Positions 1 through 7,648 of a stretch of 64,000 nt of DNA are shown here, in pieces. The position numbers and the translations under genes were made by a program. Position 1 is the first letter of the stretch. The number at the start of each line of letters is the position of its first letter. The notes beneath the pieces were generated by a model. The model was not told the origin of the DNA. It searched no databases and saw only the letters and a program-made list of their open reading frames with translations. The stretch comes from Bacteroidota bacterium (GTDB lineage Bacteria > Bacteroidota > Bacteroidia > Chitinophagales > Chitinophagaceae), in assembly GCA_016866355.1 (NCBI GenBank), contig VGMN01000003.1, forward strand, positions 115,111-179,110, given 5' to 3'.

Positions 1-140
1 GCCACCACAGATAATTTCATAGCCGCAGCTAATCCTACAATTATGGCAACCAATGAAAAAATGCCAACAATCAATCCTCGCTTATAACCAGTATAAGTAG
101 CAAGCACTAATAAGATTAATAGGAAGATGTCGAGGAACAT
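1..140 (-). CDS. CvpA family membrane protein, N-terminal part only
   Basis: The minus strand reads MFLDIFLLILLVLATYTGYK and continues as a second hydrophobic segment before running off the left window edge, so only about 46 residues are visible. The short hydrophobic start, then a Gly-Tyr-Lys-Arg-Gly turn and a second membrane helix, is the usual beginning of CvpA/colicin-V-production-type proteins (three or four membrane helices, inner membrane, role poorly defined). The ATG at 140 lies 9 bases from the end of the YqeY-like gene upstream, so they are probably co-transcribed. With the C-terminus missing the family call is likely, not certain. Confidence 0.65.
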   Translation of the reverse strand, partial: MFLDIFLLILLVLATYTGYKRGLIVGIFSLVAIIVGLAAAMKLSVV

Positions 141-149
141 AATTACTAA

Positions 150-605
150 TTATTGACCGCTTAATAATTCACGTACAATTGTTGCAATCATTTTTCCTTC
201 TGCTTTTCCTGCCAACTCTTTACTGGCCAGTCCCATCACTTTTCCCATATCAGCAGGAGAGCTGGCTCCTGCTTGTGCCACCAATTGTACCAAAACAGCA
301 CGCACGGACGCCGCATCCATTTGTTGAGGAAGAAATTTTTCAATTATTACAATTTCTTCTCTTTCCTTCTGTGCTAAATCTTCACGTCCTTGCTGTGTGA
401 AAATTTCCAAGGAATCTTTTCGTTGTTTGACCATTTTCTGCAACAACTTAATCTCCCCGTCTTCAGAAAGTTCACCTGCGGCACCTTCTGCTGTTTTGGA
501 AAGTAGAATAGCCGCTTTGATAGCGCGCAAGGAACGAAGTGCCGCTTCATCTTTTGCCAACATAGCTGCCTTTAATGCTGTCATGATTTGTTGTTCGAGT
601 GCCAT
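150..605 (-). CDS. GatB/YqeY domain protein
   Basis: The 151-residue protein has the full length and all-helical pattern of the YqeY family, which corresponds to the C-terminal tRNA-binding-like domain of GatB. Family signatures are visible: LRSLRAIKAAI near residue 24, QRKDSLEIF near 61, EREEIVIIEKFLPQQM near 80, and DMGKVMGLASKEL near 118. No catalytic activity is established for the stand-alone protein; a role around tRNA or amidotransferase function is only inferred from the domain. It sits between gldC (6-base gap) and the cvpA-like gene in one minus-strand operon. Confidence 0.85.
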   Translation of the reverse strand: MALEQQIMTALKAAMLAKDEAALRSLRAIKAAILLSKTAEGAAGELSEDGEIKLLQKMVKQRKDSLEIFTQQGREDLAQKEREEIVIIEKFLPQQMDAASVRAVLVQLVAQAGASSPADMGKVMGLASKELAGKAEGKMIATIVRELLSGQ

Positions 606-611
606 ATACTA

Positions 612-959
612 TTATGCCTTGTTTTGTTGTAATTGTTTTTCTCTGAATCGAGCGTAAAATGATTTAGCAAAATTCTTCATATCCTCTACCTGATCAGCGT
701 ACTGTGTGGCGCGGCCATAGGTATCCGCCATAGTCATCAGTGTTTGATAAAAAAAATCTGCCATTTCATCAACCATCATTTCTTTGGTCCATAAATCAAT
801 ACGCAGTGCGGCTTTATCCGCCGGATCCCAGAAGGAAAGAAACATAGCACGTGCCGGCTGATTTTCTGCAGCTCCTGTATCACTGGCTTTCCAGCTAATA
901 GAGGCAGGGATGCGATTTTCATCAGTTTTTACCTCGATATGAATGGTTGATTGTTGCAT
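612..959 (-). CDS. gldC: Gliding motility protein GldC
   Basis: A 115-residue protein. It shows the GldC pattern: STIHIEVKTDENRIP at the N-terminus, ISWKASDTG, a conserved block around RIDLWTKEMMVDEMADFF, then a helical C-terminus. GldC is a small protein needed with other Gld proteins for gliding in Flavobacterium; many non-gliding Bacteroidota keep it, and its mechanism is unknown. The start is the ATG at 959. A TTG at 980 would extend the frame but overlaps the -7 box TATCTTTG at 985-978, so it would lie upstream of transcription start. No other gld or T9SS genes are in the window. Confidence 0.85.
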   Translation of the reverse strand: MQQSTIHIEVKTDENRIPASISWKASDTGAAENQPARAMFLSFWDPADKAALRIDLWTKEMMVDEMADFFYQTLMTMADTYGRATQYADQVEDMKNFAKSFYARFREKQLQQNKA

Positions 960-977
960 ACTAAAATTAATAAGTGA

Positions 978-985
978 CAAAGATA
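978..985 (-). promoter_or_regulatory. Promoter -7 box of gldC
   Basis: On the minus strand the bases read TATCTTTG, an exact match to the Bacteroidota -7 consensus TAnnTTTG, 18 bases upstream of the gldC ATG at 959. It supports a transcript carrying gldC, the YqeY-like gene and the cvpA-like gene. I did not find a clear -33 TTG element. Confidence 0.6.
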
Positions 986-1016
986 CGCAAGGGCTAAGTT
1001 GGTAGCAGGAATGCGT

Positions 1017-2009
1017 TTAATCGTTTTTGGCAATTGCTAGTAACTGCGTAAATGCAGCCTGGTTATCCAGCAGCAGAAAAAGTGACTGCTGGGTAATCAC
1101 TACCTCTTTTCGGTAGAACTCATCCTTATAAACACGCATCAACTGCTCCGTTAATTGATCAATAGGGGTTACCCCCGCTACTTCTTTTTCTGGAAGCACT
1201 AGTAATGGGACTTGTAACTGACTGGCTTTACGATATTGAAAATCCAATTGATCGGTAGCATCCAGTGTGAGCAATGCATACGCACCTGCTTCCTGCAGCG
1301 CCTCTTGTTCTGGAGTTTGTACAGGATTAATCACTACCGCTGTTTTGTATTTATACGAGTTGAGTTTTTTAACAAGTGCAGGAAACCGGGTTGTTATGTC
1401 CTGTGAAAAAATAAGCTGTAGCGCAGATTGTTGCCGACGTTTAAAATGTGAAAAGGCTTTCAATACGTTTACTAATGCAACTTCACCAGGAATATTGCCT
1501 ATTACTTTTATATAAAGCGCCGATGGTTGCAAAGATTGCGTCTCATAAATCGGAGCCAACACCGGTGGTATTATGGCAACCGCATCTGAGAGCAAACACT
1601 GCATTTTTTTGTAATGATCTACTAACAGAACAGAAGTAATTACAATTTTTTTTGCACTTGCAATTTGTTGTACTACTTGTTTGGAAATGGGTATTGCTGC
1701 TGGCTGACTAATCCACAACAGTTGATTGATAGCTGTTGGAATCGAAATGCCCAGTTCGGTGATTACTAAATCAGGACGCAAAGCAGCAAGTTGTTGGCCA
1801 AGCAAAAAAGAGCGTAAAAAAGTGAAATAATATCCCAACCGTGGTAATGGGTGGATTAAACGAGCGTCAATAAAAAAGGATGACTTCGCTGGTGCCAGCA
1901 TGATACATTCATCCATGGGCCTTGCAGCCACCCATTTAGCCATCAGATTAACTAAGCCTGATTGCTCATAGTGTCTTCGATGCCAGGGGATAAGAAAGAT
2001 AACACGCAT
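1017..2009 (-). CDS. Glycosyltransferase-like protein (GT-B fold suspected)
   Basis: A 330-residue protein starting MRVIFLIPWHRRHYEQ. The N-terminal strand-loop pattern, a DLVITELGISIPTAIN stretch near residue 85, and a C-terminal half with IKVIGNIPGEVALVNVLKAF and a late QLDFQYRKASQLQVPLLVLP segment resemble family 1/4 glycosyltransferases, but the classical EX7E motif is not clear. A cytoplasmic or membrane-associated role in surface glycan synthesis is inference. The ATG at 2009 is preferred over a TTG at 2018 because the latter overlaps the -7 box TACCTTTG (2023-2016). It is divergent from the DUF4290 gene. Confidence 0.55.
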   Translation of the reverse strand: MRVIFLIPWHRRHYEQSGLVNLMAKWVAARPMDECIMLAPAKSSFFIDARLIHPLPRLGYYFTFLRSFLLGQQLAALRPDLVITELGISIPTAINQLLWISQPAAIPISKQVVQQIASAKKIVITSVLLVDHYKKMQCLLSDAVAIIPPVLAPIYETQSLQPSALYIKVIGNIPGEVALVNVLKAFSHFKRRQQSALQLIFSQDITTRFPALVKKLNSYKYKTAVVINPVQTPEQEALQEAGAYALLTLDATDQLDFQYRKASQLQVPLLVLPEKEVAGVTPIDQLTEQLMRVYKDEFYRKEVVITQQSLFLLLDNQAAFTQLLAIAKND

Positions 2010-2015
2010 GGTTGA

Positions 2016-2023
2016 CAAAGGTA
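2016..2023 (-). promoter_or_regulatory. Promoter -7 box of the glycosyltransferase gene
   Basis: Minus-strand TACCTTTG, an exact TAnnTTTG match, ends only 6 bases before the ATG at 2009. The transcript would therefore start at or next to the start codon. No clear -33 element is seen. Confidence 0.6.
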
Positions 2024-2035
2024 GGCAGCCGTTAC

Positions 2036-2066
2036 TTGTCAGCTTACGAGCGGTTTATTACCTTTG
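2036..2066 (+). promoter_or_regulatory. Promoter of the DUF4290 gene
   Basis: A -33-like TTG at 2036-2038 is followed after 20 bases by TACCTTTG at 2059-2066, fitting the Bacteroidota two-part promoter. Five bases separate the -7 box from the ATG at 2072, so the mRNA is probably leaderless. It is divergent from the promoter at 2023-2016. Confidence 0.65.
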
Positions 2067-2071
2067 GTGTT

Positions 2072-2746
2072 ATGGATGTTACTAAAATGGAGTACAACAC
2101 CACCCGCCAATACTTATCAATGCGGGAGTATGGTAGGCACGTACAAAGAATGGTTGATCATGTAAAAACTATTCAAGACCCCGAGAGAAGACAGCGAAAC
2201 GCAGAGGCCGTTATTGAGCTGATGGGATTTTTAAATCCTCAACTTAAGAACATGGAGGATTTCCGTCATAAACTTTGGGATCACTTGTTTTTGATTGCAG
2301 ATTTTGACTTGGACGTAAAATCACCTTACCCAATCCCTACCAGAGAATCGCTGAAGGCAAAACCGCAACCACTTCCCTATCCAAAACGTCACCCACGTTA
2401 TTCGCATTTAGGTAAAAACCTGGAGTTGGTTCTTGATAAAGCGTTGAAAGAGGAAAATCCCGATAAAAAATTAGGTTTTGCCAATGCCATAGCTTACTAC
2501 ATGAAGTTGGCGTACAACAACTGGCATAAAGAATTAATTTATGACGACGCTATCCAAAGCGAACTGGATAATTTAACCAACGGACAACTTACATTCACCA
2601 ATACTCCATATATCAAAGCGTATAGACCTCAACCGGAACGTGATATGGGAAGAGGTGGTTATGGAAAGGGAAGAGGAAAATACAGACCCCAGGGGAATGG
2701 ACGTTCAAACCGTCCTGGAGGCAACTTTAAGAAAAAACGATATTGA
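2072..2746 (+). CDS. DUF4290 family protein with basic Gly/Arg-rich tail
   Basis: A 224-residue protein of the Bacteroidota-restricted DUF4290 family. The visible core includes YNTTRQYLSMREYGRHVQRM near residue 8, RRQRNAEAVIELMGFLNP near 40, FRHKLWDHLFLIADFDLD near 66 and KKLGFANAIAYYMKLAYNNW near 130. No function is established. The last 35 or so residues are Gly/Arg/Lys-rich (RGGYGKGRGKYR, then GGNFKKKRY), which suggests a disordered nucleic-acid-binding tail; that is inference. ATG 2072 is chosen because the promoter -7 box ends at 2066; a TTG at 2012 would lie upstream of transcription. Guanylate kinase follows after 24 bases. Confidence 0.8.
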   Translation: MDVTKMEYNTTRQYLSMREYGRHVQRMVDHVKTIQDPERRQRNAEAVIELMGFLNPQLKNMEDFRHKLWDHLFLIADFDLDVKSPYPIPTRESLKAKPQPLPYPKRHPRYSHLGKNLELVLDKALKEENPDKKLGFANAIAYYMKLAYNNWHKELIYDDAIQSELDNLTNGQLTFTNTPYIKAYRPQPERDMGRGGYGKGRGKYRPQGNGRSNRPGGNFKKKRY

Positions 2747-2770
2747 TCTTTCCTTGCGAAAGATCTTCCT

Positions 2771-3343
2771 ATGTCGAATCCATCCGATAAGATTATAATT
2801 ATTGCAGCACCATCGGGAGCTGGCAAAACATCTATTGTTCGCTTTTTATTAGCCCGCTTTGAACACCAACTTGGTTTTTCTATTTCCTGTGCTACCCGTA
2901 AACCCCGCATCAATGAAAAGGATGGCGTGGATTATTATTTTATCAACGCGGAAAACTTTCAACAAAAGATTAGTGAGGATCAATTTGCTGAATGGGAAAT
3001 GGTTTACGAAGGAAAATACTATGGAACCCTACGAAGTGAATTGAATCGTATTTGGTCTGATAAAAAAGTCCCTCTCTTAGATATTGATGTCAAGGGGGGG
3101 CTGCGAGTAAAAGAAAATTATCCGCAAAGCCTTTGTCTCTTTATTCAACCTCCCTCACTGGAGGAGCTTAAAAAAAGATTAGAGGCAAGAGGAACTGAAA
3201 CGGCCGCAAGTTTAGCCACAAGGCTGGACAAAGCATCCCTGGAGATGCGTTTTAGCATTCAATTTGACAATATCATTATCAATGATCAGCTGGATAAGGC
3301 TTGTGAAGAAGTAGCAAGACTGGTAGCTGCCTATATAGCGTAA
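2771..3343 (+). CDS. gmk: Guanylate kinase
   Basis: The enzyme phosphorylates GMP to GDP with ATP in the cytoplasm. The 190-residue protein has the expected length. A P-loop APSGAGKTS lies at about residues 13-20, followed by the GMP-binding region SCATRKPRINEKDGVDYYF near 40-58, the conserved FAEWEMVYEGKYYGT block near 75-90, DIDVKGGLRVKENYP near 100, and a lid segment with RGTETAASLATRL near 140. It is followed after one base by the CNNM-domain gene, so the two are very probably co-transcribed with the DUF4290 gene upstream. Confidence 0.95.
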   Translation: MSNPSDKIIIIAAPSGAGKTSIVRFLLARFEHQLGFSISCATRKPRINEKDGVDYYFINAENFQQKISEDQFAEWEMVYEGKYYGTLRSELNRIWSDKKVPLLDIDVKGGLRVKENYPQSLCLFIQPPSLEELKKRLEARGTETAASLATRLDKASLEMRFSIQFDNIIINDQLDKACEEVARLVAAYIA

Positions 3344-3344
3344 T

Positions 3345-4595
3345 ATGATTGCTTGGGATACACTTTTACTGTTTGTTTCTACGCTTCTACTAATGGCCTT
3401 TTTTGCAGGTATTGAAATGGCGTTTTACAGCGCCAATCGACTAAGTCTTGAGATCAAAAGAAAAAAGCAAGAAAGCGTCGCTAAAACGGTGGGTACGTTC
3501 TTTGAAACCCCGGATCGATTCCTGGGGACTACTCAACTTGGTTTCATCCTTTTTTTAGTACTTCTCAGTTTACAGCTCAGCGATGTCATGCAATTAGTTT
3601 GGCAGCGCTTTCAAATTGGCACGGACCTATTTCGTTTGTTTGTTGAAGTGTTGCTGGCTACGTTGATTGTAATGATAGGGGGAGAATTTTTTCCCCGCGC
3701 TCTTTTTCGGGCAAATAGTACCACTTTATTATTACGATTTGCACCAGTTATACAATTATTCTATCGACTATTTTATCCAATTGCCACAGCACAGATGGAC
3801 GCCGCTGAATGGGTGCTGAAGTATGTATTCAACCTACGGCTGCAACCTCAAAAAGGTTCTTTACATCGAGCAGATCTTAAAAATCTATTTGAAGGAGTGG
3901 CTGAAGAAAGAAATGAACGAAGTGCCCAGTTGATGGAAAACGCCCAGGAGCTTCCTAAAATACGTGTCAGGCAGTGTCTGGTGCCAAGAAAAGAAGTAGT
4001 GGGTGTTGACAGCCGTTTATCTCTAAAACAATTACAACAAACATTTATAGACACTAAACTGAGCAAGCTGGTTGTATATGATGGAAACATTGACCGTATC
4101 ATTGGTTATGTACACCAACTTGATCTTTTTGCGCAACCAAAGCAGATTGCCGAGATACTGCATCCAATCCCCGCAGTTCCTGAAAGTATGAGTGCCTCAG
4201 ACTTAATTGGGAAGTTTAGCCGAGAGCGAAAAAGTATTGCCTGGGTCGTAGATGAATTTGGAGGAACAGCCGGAATTGTAACTATGGAAGATGTGTTGGA
4301 AGAACTTTTTGGAGAAATACAAGATGAATATGATACCGAGGAGTTTTTAGAACAAAAATTGGAAAATGGGGACTTTATTCTGTCCGGTCGTTTGGAATTA
4401 GATTATTTGCAAGAAAAATACGGGCTTGAGTTTCCCGGAGAGGAAGCGGAAACACTGTCTGGCTATATTATCAATTACCACGAAACCATCCCTACGCAAA
4501 AAGAATGTATCATCATTGCAGACTATGAATTTGAAATTCTGCATGTATCTGATACAAGGATAGAAACAGTTCGCTTGCATCGATTACAACGTTGA
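3345..4595 (+). CDS. CNNM / CBS / CorC-HlyC domain membrane protein
   Basis: A 416-residue hemolysin-C-type protein. Residues 1-170 hold hydrophobic segments of a CNNM domain (MAFFAGIEMAFYSANRL, then two further helices). About 190-310 is a CBS pair (VRQCLVPRKEVVGVD, then IAWVVDEFGGTAGIVTMEDV), and 330-416 is a CorC/HlyC transporter-associated domain. Relatives are linked to magnesium or cobalt efflux; a direct haemolytic activity is unlikely. Only one base separates it from gmk. Its TGA stop overlaps the -33 element of the tatC promoter. Confidence 0.85.
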   Translation: MIAWDTLLLFVSTLLLMAFFAGIEMAFYSANRLSLEIKRKKQESVAKTVGTFFETPDRFLGTTQLGFILFLVLLSLQLSDVMQLVWQRFQIGTDLFRLFVEVLLATLIVMIGGEFFPRALFRANSTTLLLRFAPVIQLFYRLFYPIATAQMDAAEWVLKYVFNLRLQPQKGSLHRADLKNLFEGVAEERNERSAQLMENAQELPKIRVRQCLVPRKEVVGVDSRLSLKQLQQTFIDTKLSKLVVYDGNIDRIIGYVHQLDLFAQPKQIAEILHPIPAVPESMSASDLIGKFSRERKSIAWVVDEFGGTAGIVTMEDVLEELFGEIQDEYDTEEFLEQKLENGDFILSGRLELDYLQEKYGLEFPGEEAETLSGYIINYHETIPTQKECIIIADYEFEILHVSDTRIETVRLHRLQR

Positions 4596-4621
4596 TAAGA
4601 CCTTTACGAGCCTTATCTTTG
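4592..4621 (+). promoter_or_regulatory. Promoter of tatC
   Basis: TTG at 4592-4594, a 19-base spacer and TATCTTTG at 4614-4621 match the Bacteroidota -33/-7 pattern. The upstream ATG at 4623 is only one base past the -7 box and would precede transcription start, so the ATG at 4638 is the better tatC start. Confidence 0.7.
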
Positions 4622-4637
4622 TATGAGATTTTTTGAC

Positions 4638-5492
4638 ATGTCCCTATTTGATTTCCTAAATAACAGAGAACCTGCAGCCGGTGAAATGACATTTATTGAT
4701 CACCTGGAAGAACTGAGATGGCATATCATCCGCTCAGTGATTGCAGTGTTAGTTGCCGCTATTTTTATTTTTATTAATTCCGACTTTGTAGTAGATAAAT
4801 TATTGTTTGGTCCTACTAAGCCCGATTTTATTTCAGCTCTTTGGCTTTGCAAAATTGGAAACCAACTTGGAATTGGAGATACACTGTGTTTTAAGCAGGT
4901 GGGAATTAAGTTTTTGGAAACAACCATGACAGGGCAATTCATTGCCTCTGTTACACTCTCTTTCATTGGCGGATTGATCCTTGCATTTCCCTATGTATTC
5001 TGGGAGTTTTGGCGTTTTATTAAACCGGCCCTTTCTCCCACGGAGCTTAAAAAAACCCGAGGTGTAATTTTTTGGGTGTCTCTTCTTTTTTTCACAGGAG
5101 TATTATTCGGCTACTATATTCTTACTCCTTTTATGATCAATTTTTATTTTAACTATAAATTGAGTGAACAGATTCAGATCATGCCTTCTTTTTCGGACTA
5201 TTTAGAAAATCTGATTTACACCACATTTGGAATTGGGATTTTATTTCAACTTCCATTACTCATGAGCTTGCTTACCAGAATAGGAATTGTTTCTGCACGC
5301 TTTTTAAGACAATACCGTCGGCACGCATTTGTCATAATTCTAATTGCAGCTGCTGTAATCACTCCCTCCACCGATCCCTTTAGCTTAACCATAGTGACCA
5401 TTCCACTTTACTTACTCTTTGAAGCCAGTATTATTATTGCATCGCGTATTAATAAACGGCAGGAAAAAGAGCGAGCTGAAGAGTGGAGTTAA
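4638..5492 (+). CDS. tatC: Sec-independent protein translocase TatC
   Basis: TatC is the membrane receptor for twin-arginine signal peptides and exports folded proteins. The 284-residue protein shows the family N-terminus EMTFIDHLEELRWHIIRSV and about six membrane helices, with FPYVFWEFWRFIKPALSPTE after the second, FGYYILTPFMINFYFNY later and the final AAVITPSTDPFSLTIVTIPL. A periplasmic-loop expansion around residues 55-90 is usual in Bacteroidota. The ATG at 4638 is favoured over 4623 because of the -7 box at 4614-4621. No tatA gene is nearby. A likely substrate in this window is ActB, which has a Tat motif RRDFLKYLGF. Confidence 0.93.
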   Translation: MSLFDFLNNREPAAGEMTFIDHLEELRWHIIRSVIAVLVAAIFIFINSDFVVDKLLFGPTKPDFISALWLCKIGNQLGIGDTLCFKQVGIKFLETTMTGQFIASVTLSFIGGLILAFPYVFWEFWRFIKPALSPTELKKTRGVIFWVSLLFFTGVLFGYYILTPFMINFYFNYKLSEQIQIMPSFSDYLENLIYTTFGIGILFQLPLLMSLLTRIGIVSARFLRQYRRHAFVIILIAAAVITPSTDPFSLTIVTIPLYLLFEASIIIASRINKRQEKERAEEWS

Positions 5493-5502
5493 ATTTTAAT
5501 TC

Positions 5503-5958
5503 ATGACTAGTTCCTTTAATTTACAGTTGCCTGTTGCATTGGGAGGTGACCATGCTGGCTTTAATTATAAAGCACAATTAATTGCTTTCTTGGAAAAAGA
5601 AGGAATCCCCGTACTTGATCTGGGACCATTTAGCGAAGCTTCTGTTGATTATCCTGATTTTGCACATCCAGTTGCAAAGGCAGTAGAAGAAGGAAAAGCC
5701 GCTTGTGGCGTTTTAATTTGTGGTAGTGGAAATGGGGTTGCCATCACCGCTAATAAACATGCCGGTATTCGCGCCGCACTTTGTTGGGAAAAAGAATTAG
5801 CCCAATTGGCCCGTTCTCATAATAATGCAAATGTGCTTTGCTTACCAGCCCGATTTGTTTCAATAGAGGCTGCTACAGCCATGCTTGGAGCTTTTCTGGA
5901 AACTCCTTTTGAGGGTGGAAGACACGAAAACAGAGTACAGAAAATCGCATGTAGCTAA
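5503..5958 (+). CDS. rpiB: Ribose 5-phosphate isomerase B
   Basis: It interconverts ribose 5-phosphate and ribulose 5-phosphate in the pentose phosphate pathway. At 151 residues it is full length for RpiB/LacAB. Motifs: GGDHAGFNYKAQL near 14-26, DLGPFSEASVDYPDFA near 40, CGVLICGSGNGVAITANKH near 67 (with the catalytic cysteine), and HNNANVLCLPARF near 105. It begins 10 bases after tatC on the same strand, so it is likely in the same transcript. Confidence 0.93.
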   Translation: MTSSFNLQLPVALGGDHAGFNYKAQLIAFLEKEGIPVLDLGPFSEASVDYPDFAHPVAKAVEEGKAACGVLICGSGNGVAITANKHAGIRAALCWEKELAQLARSHNNANVLCLPARFVSIEAATAMLGAFLETPFEGGRHENRVQKIACS

Positions 5959-6033
5959 GATTAGCCGTTCATCCCAGTAACTAGGGCAACCCATCAATTG
6001 GGAGTATATTTATCCTCTTCAAAACAATCCGCT

Positions 6034-7581
6034 ATGTACAAACTACTCTCGTTATTATTCCTGTTGGCTCCGCTGAGCCTACTGGCACAAAAAAAAGATA
6101 AAGCAGTTATAAAAGCTGCCTCCACCATCACCGCTGCAGATATGCAACGACACTTGTATATTATTGCTGGTGCAGAAATGGAAGGAAGAGATACGCCTTC
6201 ACCTGGACTTGAAAAAGCAGCCACGTATATCGAAAATCATTTTAGTTCGTTGGGATTAGTAGCAGGCAACAACGGCAGCTTTCGACAATATTATCCACTC
6301 TATAAGGATTCCATGACAGCTGCTTCCTTAGAAATTAATGGAAACGCTTTAAAAATGGGAGAACAGTTTGCCCCCTTCCCTACAAATTACAGTGCGAGTA
6401 TGCGTTTTGCTGAAGTTGTGTTTGCCGGTTTTGGTATTGTAGATGGAGACACGCGAAATGATTATAAAGATTTAAATGTTGCCGGAAAATTGGTGCTGAT
6501 TGCTGATGGCACACCGGCTGATTACAAGCCAGCTGCAGGTAATGCCCGTTCTATGAATGCACCAGGTTCTCCCAATGGGAAATTAATGGCGGCTATGAGC
6601 AGAGGTGCGGCAGCAGTACTGGTGATCCAGGCTAATTTTCCTCGTAGAGCCGGCACTATGGGTAGTAATTGGAGTATGAACGGTTTCCGTGCTACACAGC
6701 CCGTATTTGGTTTCTACATAGCTGCAGAAAAAGCAGCTACGCTTTTACAAACAGAGGCAAGTGGTTTATTGGATCGAATCAAAAAAGGAGAAGTCCCTGC
6801 AAAAACCATTAAAGCAGAAGTAGTATTACAATATGCCAAGGAAACAGTAAAAACAGAAGTTTCCAACGTATTGGGAGTTTTAGAAGGAACTGATAAAAAG
6901 GATGAATATGTAGTTATCACTTCCCACTATGATCACATTGGTAAGAGAGCTGATGGCACAATTTACTACGGAGCCGACGATGATGGAAGTGGTACAACCG
7001 GTATTCTGGAATTAGCAGAGGCGTTTGCGCTCGCTAAAAAAGAAGGAAAGGGACCTCGCCGTAGTATTCTTTTTATGACCGTGAGTGGAGAAGAAAAAGG
7101 ATTATGGGGAAGCCGCTACTATTCAGAGCATCCCGTTTTTCCATTAGATAAAACTACTGTTGACTTGAATATTGATATGATTGGTCGTATCGGTAGTGAT
7201 TATCTTAAGGACAAAGATTCATTGAACTACGTATATATTATTGGGGATGATAAACTGAGCACCGACTTAGCGCCTATCACCGATCAGGTCAATACTACCT
7301 ATGTAGGTATGAAACTAGACAGACGTTACAATGACCCCAATGATCCGAATCGTTTTTATTTTAGAAGCGATCATTACAATTTTGCTGACAAGGGCGTGCC
7401 CATTATTTTCTACTTCAATGGTGTGCATGCTGATTATCATAAACCTACCGATACGCCAGACAAAATAAATTATCCGCTTATGGCCAAGCGTGCACAACTA
7501 GTATATTATACTGCTTGGGAAATGGCCAATCGGAATGAGATGCTGAAAAGAGATTTGAAATTGGAGATACCTCCGCGATAA
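6034..7581 (+). CDS. Secreted M28 family metallopeptidase with PA insert
   Basis: A 515-residue zinc peptidase (aminopeptidase-like). An N-terminal signal peptide MYKLLSLLFLLAPLSLLAQ implies export; the earlier in-frame ATG at 5998 would put 12 polar residues in front of it, so 6034 is preferred. A protease-associated domain lies at about 130-260. The di-zinc site is complete by eye: SHYDHIG, GADDDGSG, the catalytic SGEEKGL pair, NIDMIGR and a final DYHKPTDTPDKI. Substrate is unknown; the family cleaves peptides and dipeptides outside the cytoplasm. The gene ends before a strong bidirectional terminator. Confidence 0.88.
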   Translation: MYKLLSLLFLLAPLSLLAQKKDKAVIKAASTITAADMQRHLYIIAGAEMEGRDTPSPGLEKAATYIENHFSSLGLVAGNNGSFRQYYPLYKDSMTAASLEINGNALKMGEQFAPFPTNYSASMRFAEVVFAGFGIVDGDTRNDYKDLNVAGKLVLIADGTPADYKPAAGNARSMNAPGSPNGKLMAAMSRGAAAVLVIQANFPRRAGTMGSNWSMNGFRATQPVFGFYIAAEKAATLLQTEASGLLDRIKKGEVPAKTIKAEVVLQYAKETVKTEVSNVLGVLEGTDKKDEYVVITSHYDHIGKRADGTIYYGADDDGSGTTGILELAEAFALAKKEGKGPRRSILFMTVSGEEKGLWGSRYYSEHPVFPLDKTTVDLNIDMIGRIGSDYLKDKDSLNYVYIIGDDKLSTDLAPITDQVNTTYVGMKLDRRYNDPNDPNRFYFRSDHYNFADKGVPIIFYFNGVHADYHKPTDTPDKINYPLMAKRAQLVYYTAWEMANRNEMLKRDLKLEIPPR

Positions 7582-7595
7582 GTAACAAATCAACT

Positions 7596-7632
7596 AAAAA
7601 AGTCCCGCCAACAACAGCGGGACTTTTTTTTA
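7596..7632. terminator. Bidirectional intrinsic terminator
   Basis: An 8-bp perfect stem AGTCCCGC / GCGGGACT (7601-7608 and 7617-7624) is flanked by an A-run on the left and a run of at least eight T on the right. It can stop transcription from both the M28 peptidase gene and the convergent deoxyhypusine-synthase-like gene. It is the only clear terminator between convergent genes in the window. Confidence 0.85.
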
Positions 7633-7648
7633 TAAGTGGTGCGCGTTA

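Noticed and set aside
3093..3101. Run of G (7) in gmk, possible programmed or sequencing frameshift
   Set aside because: The frame reads DVKGGLRVKEN as expected, with downstream motifs intact.
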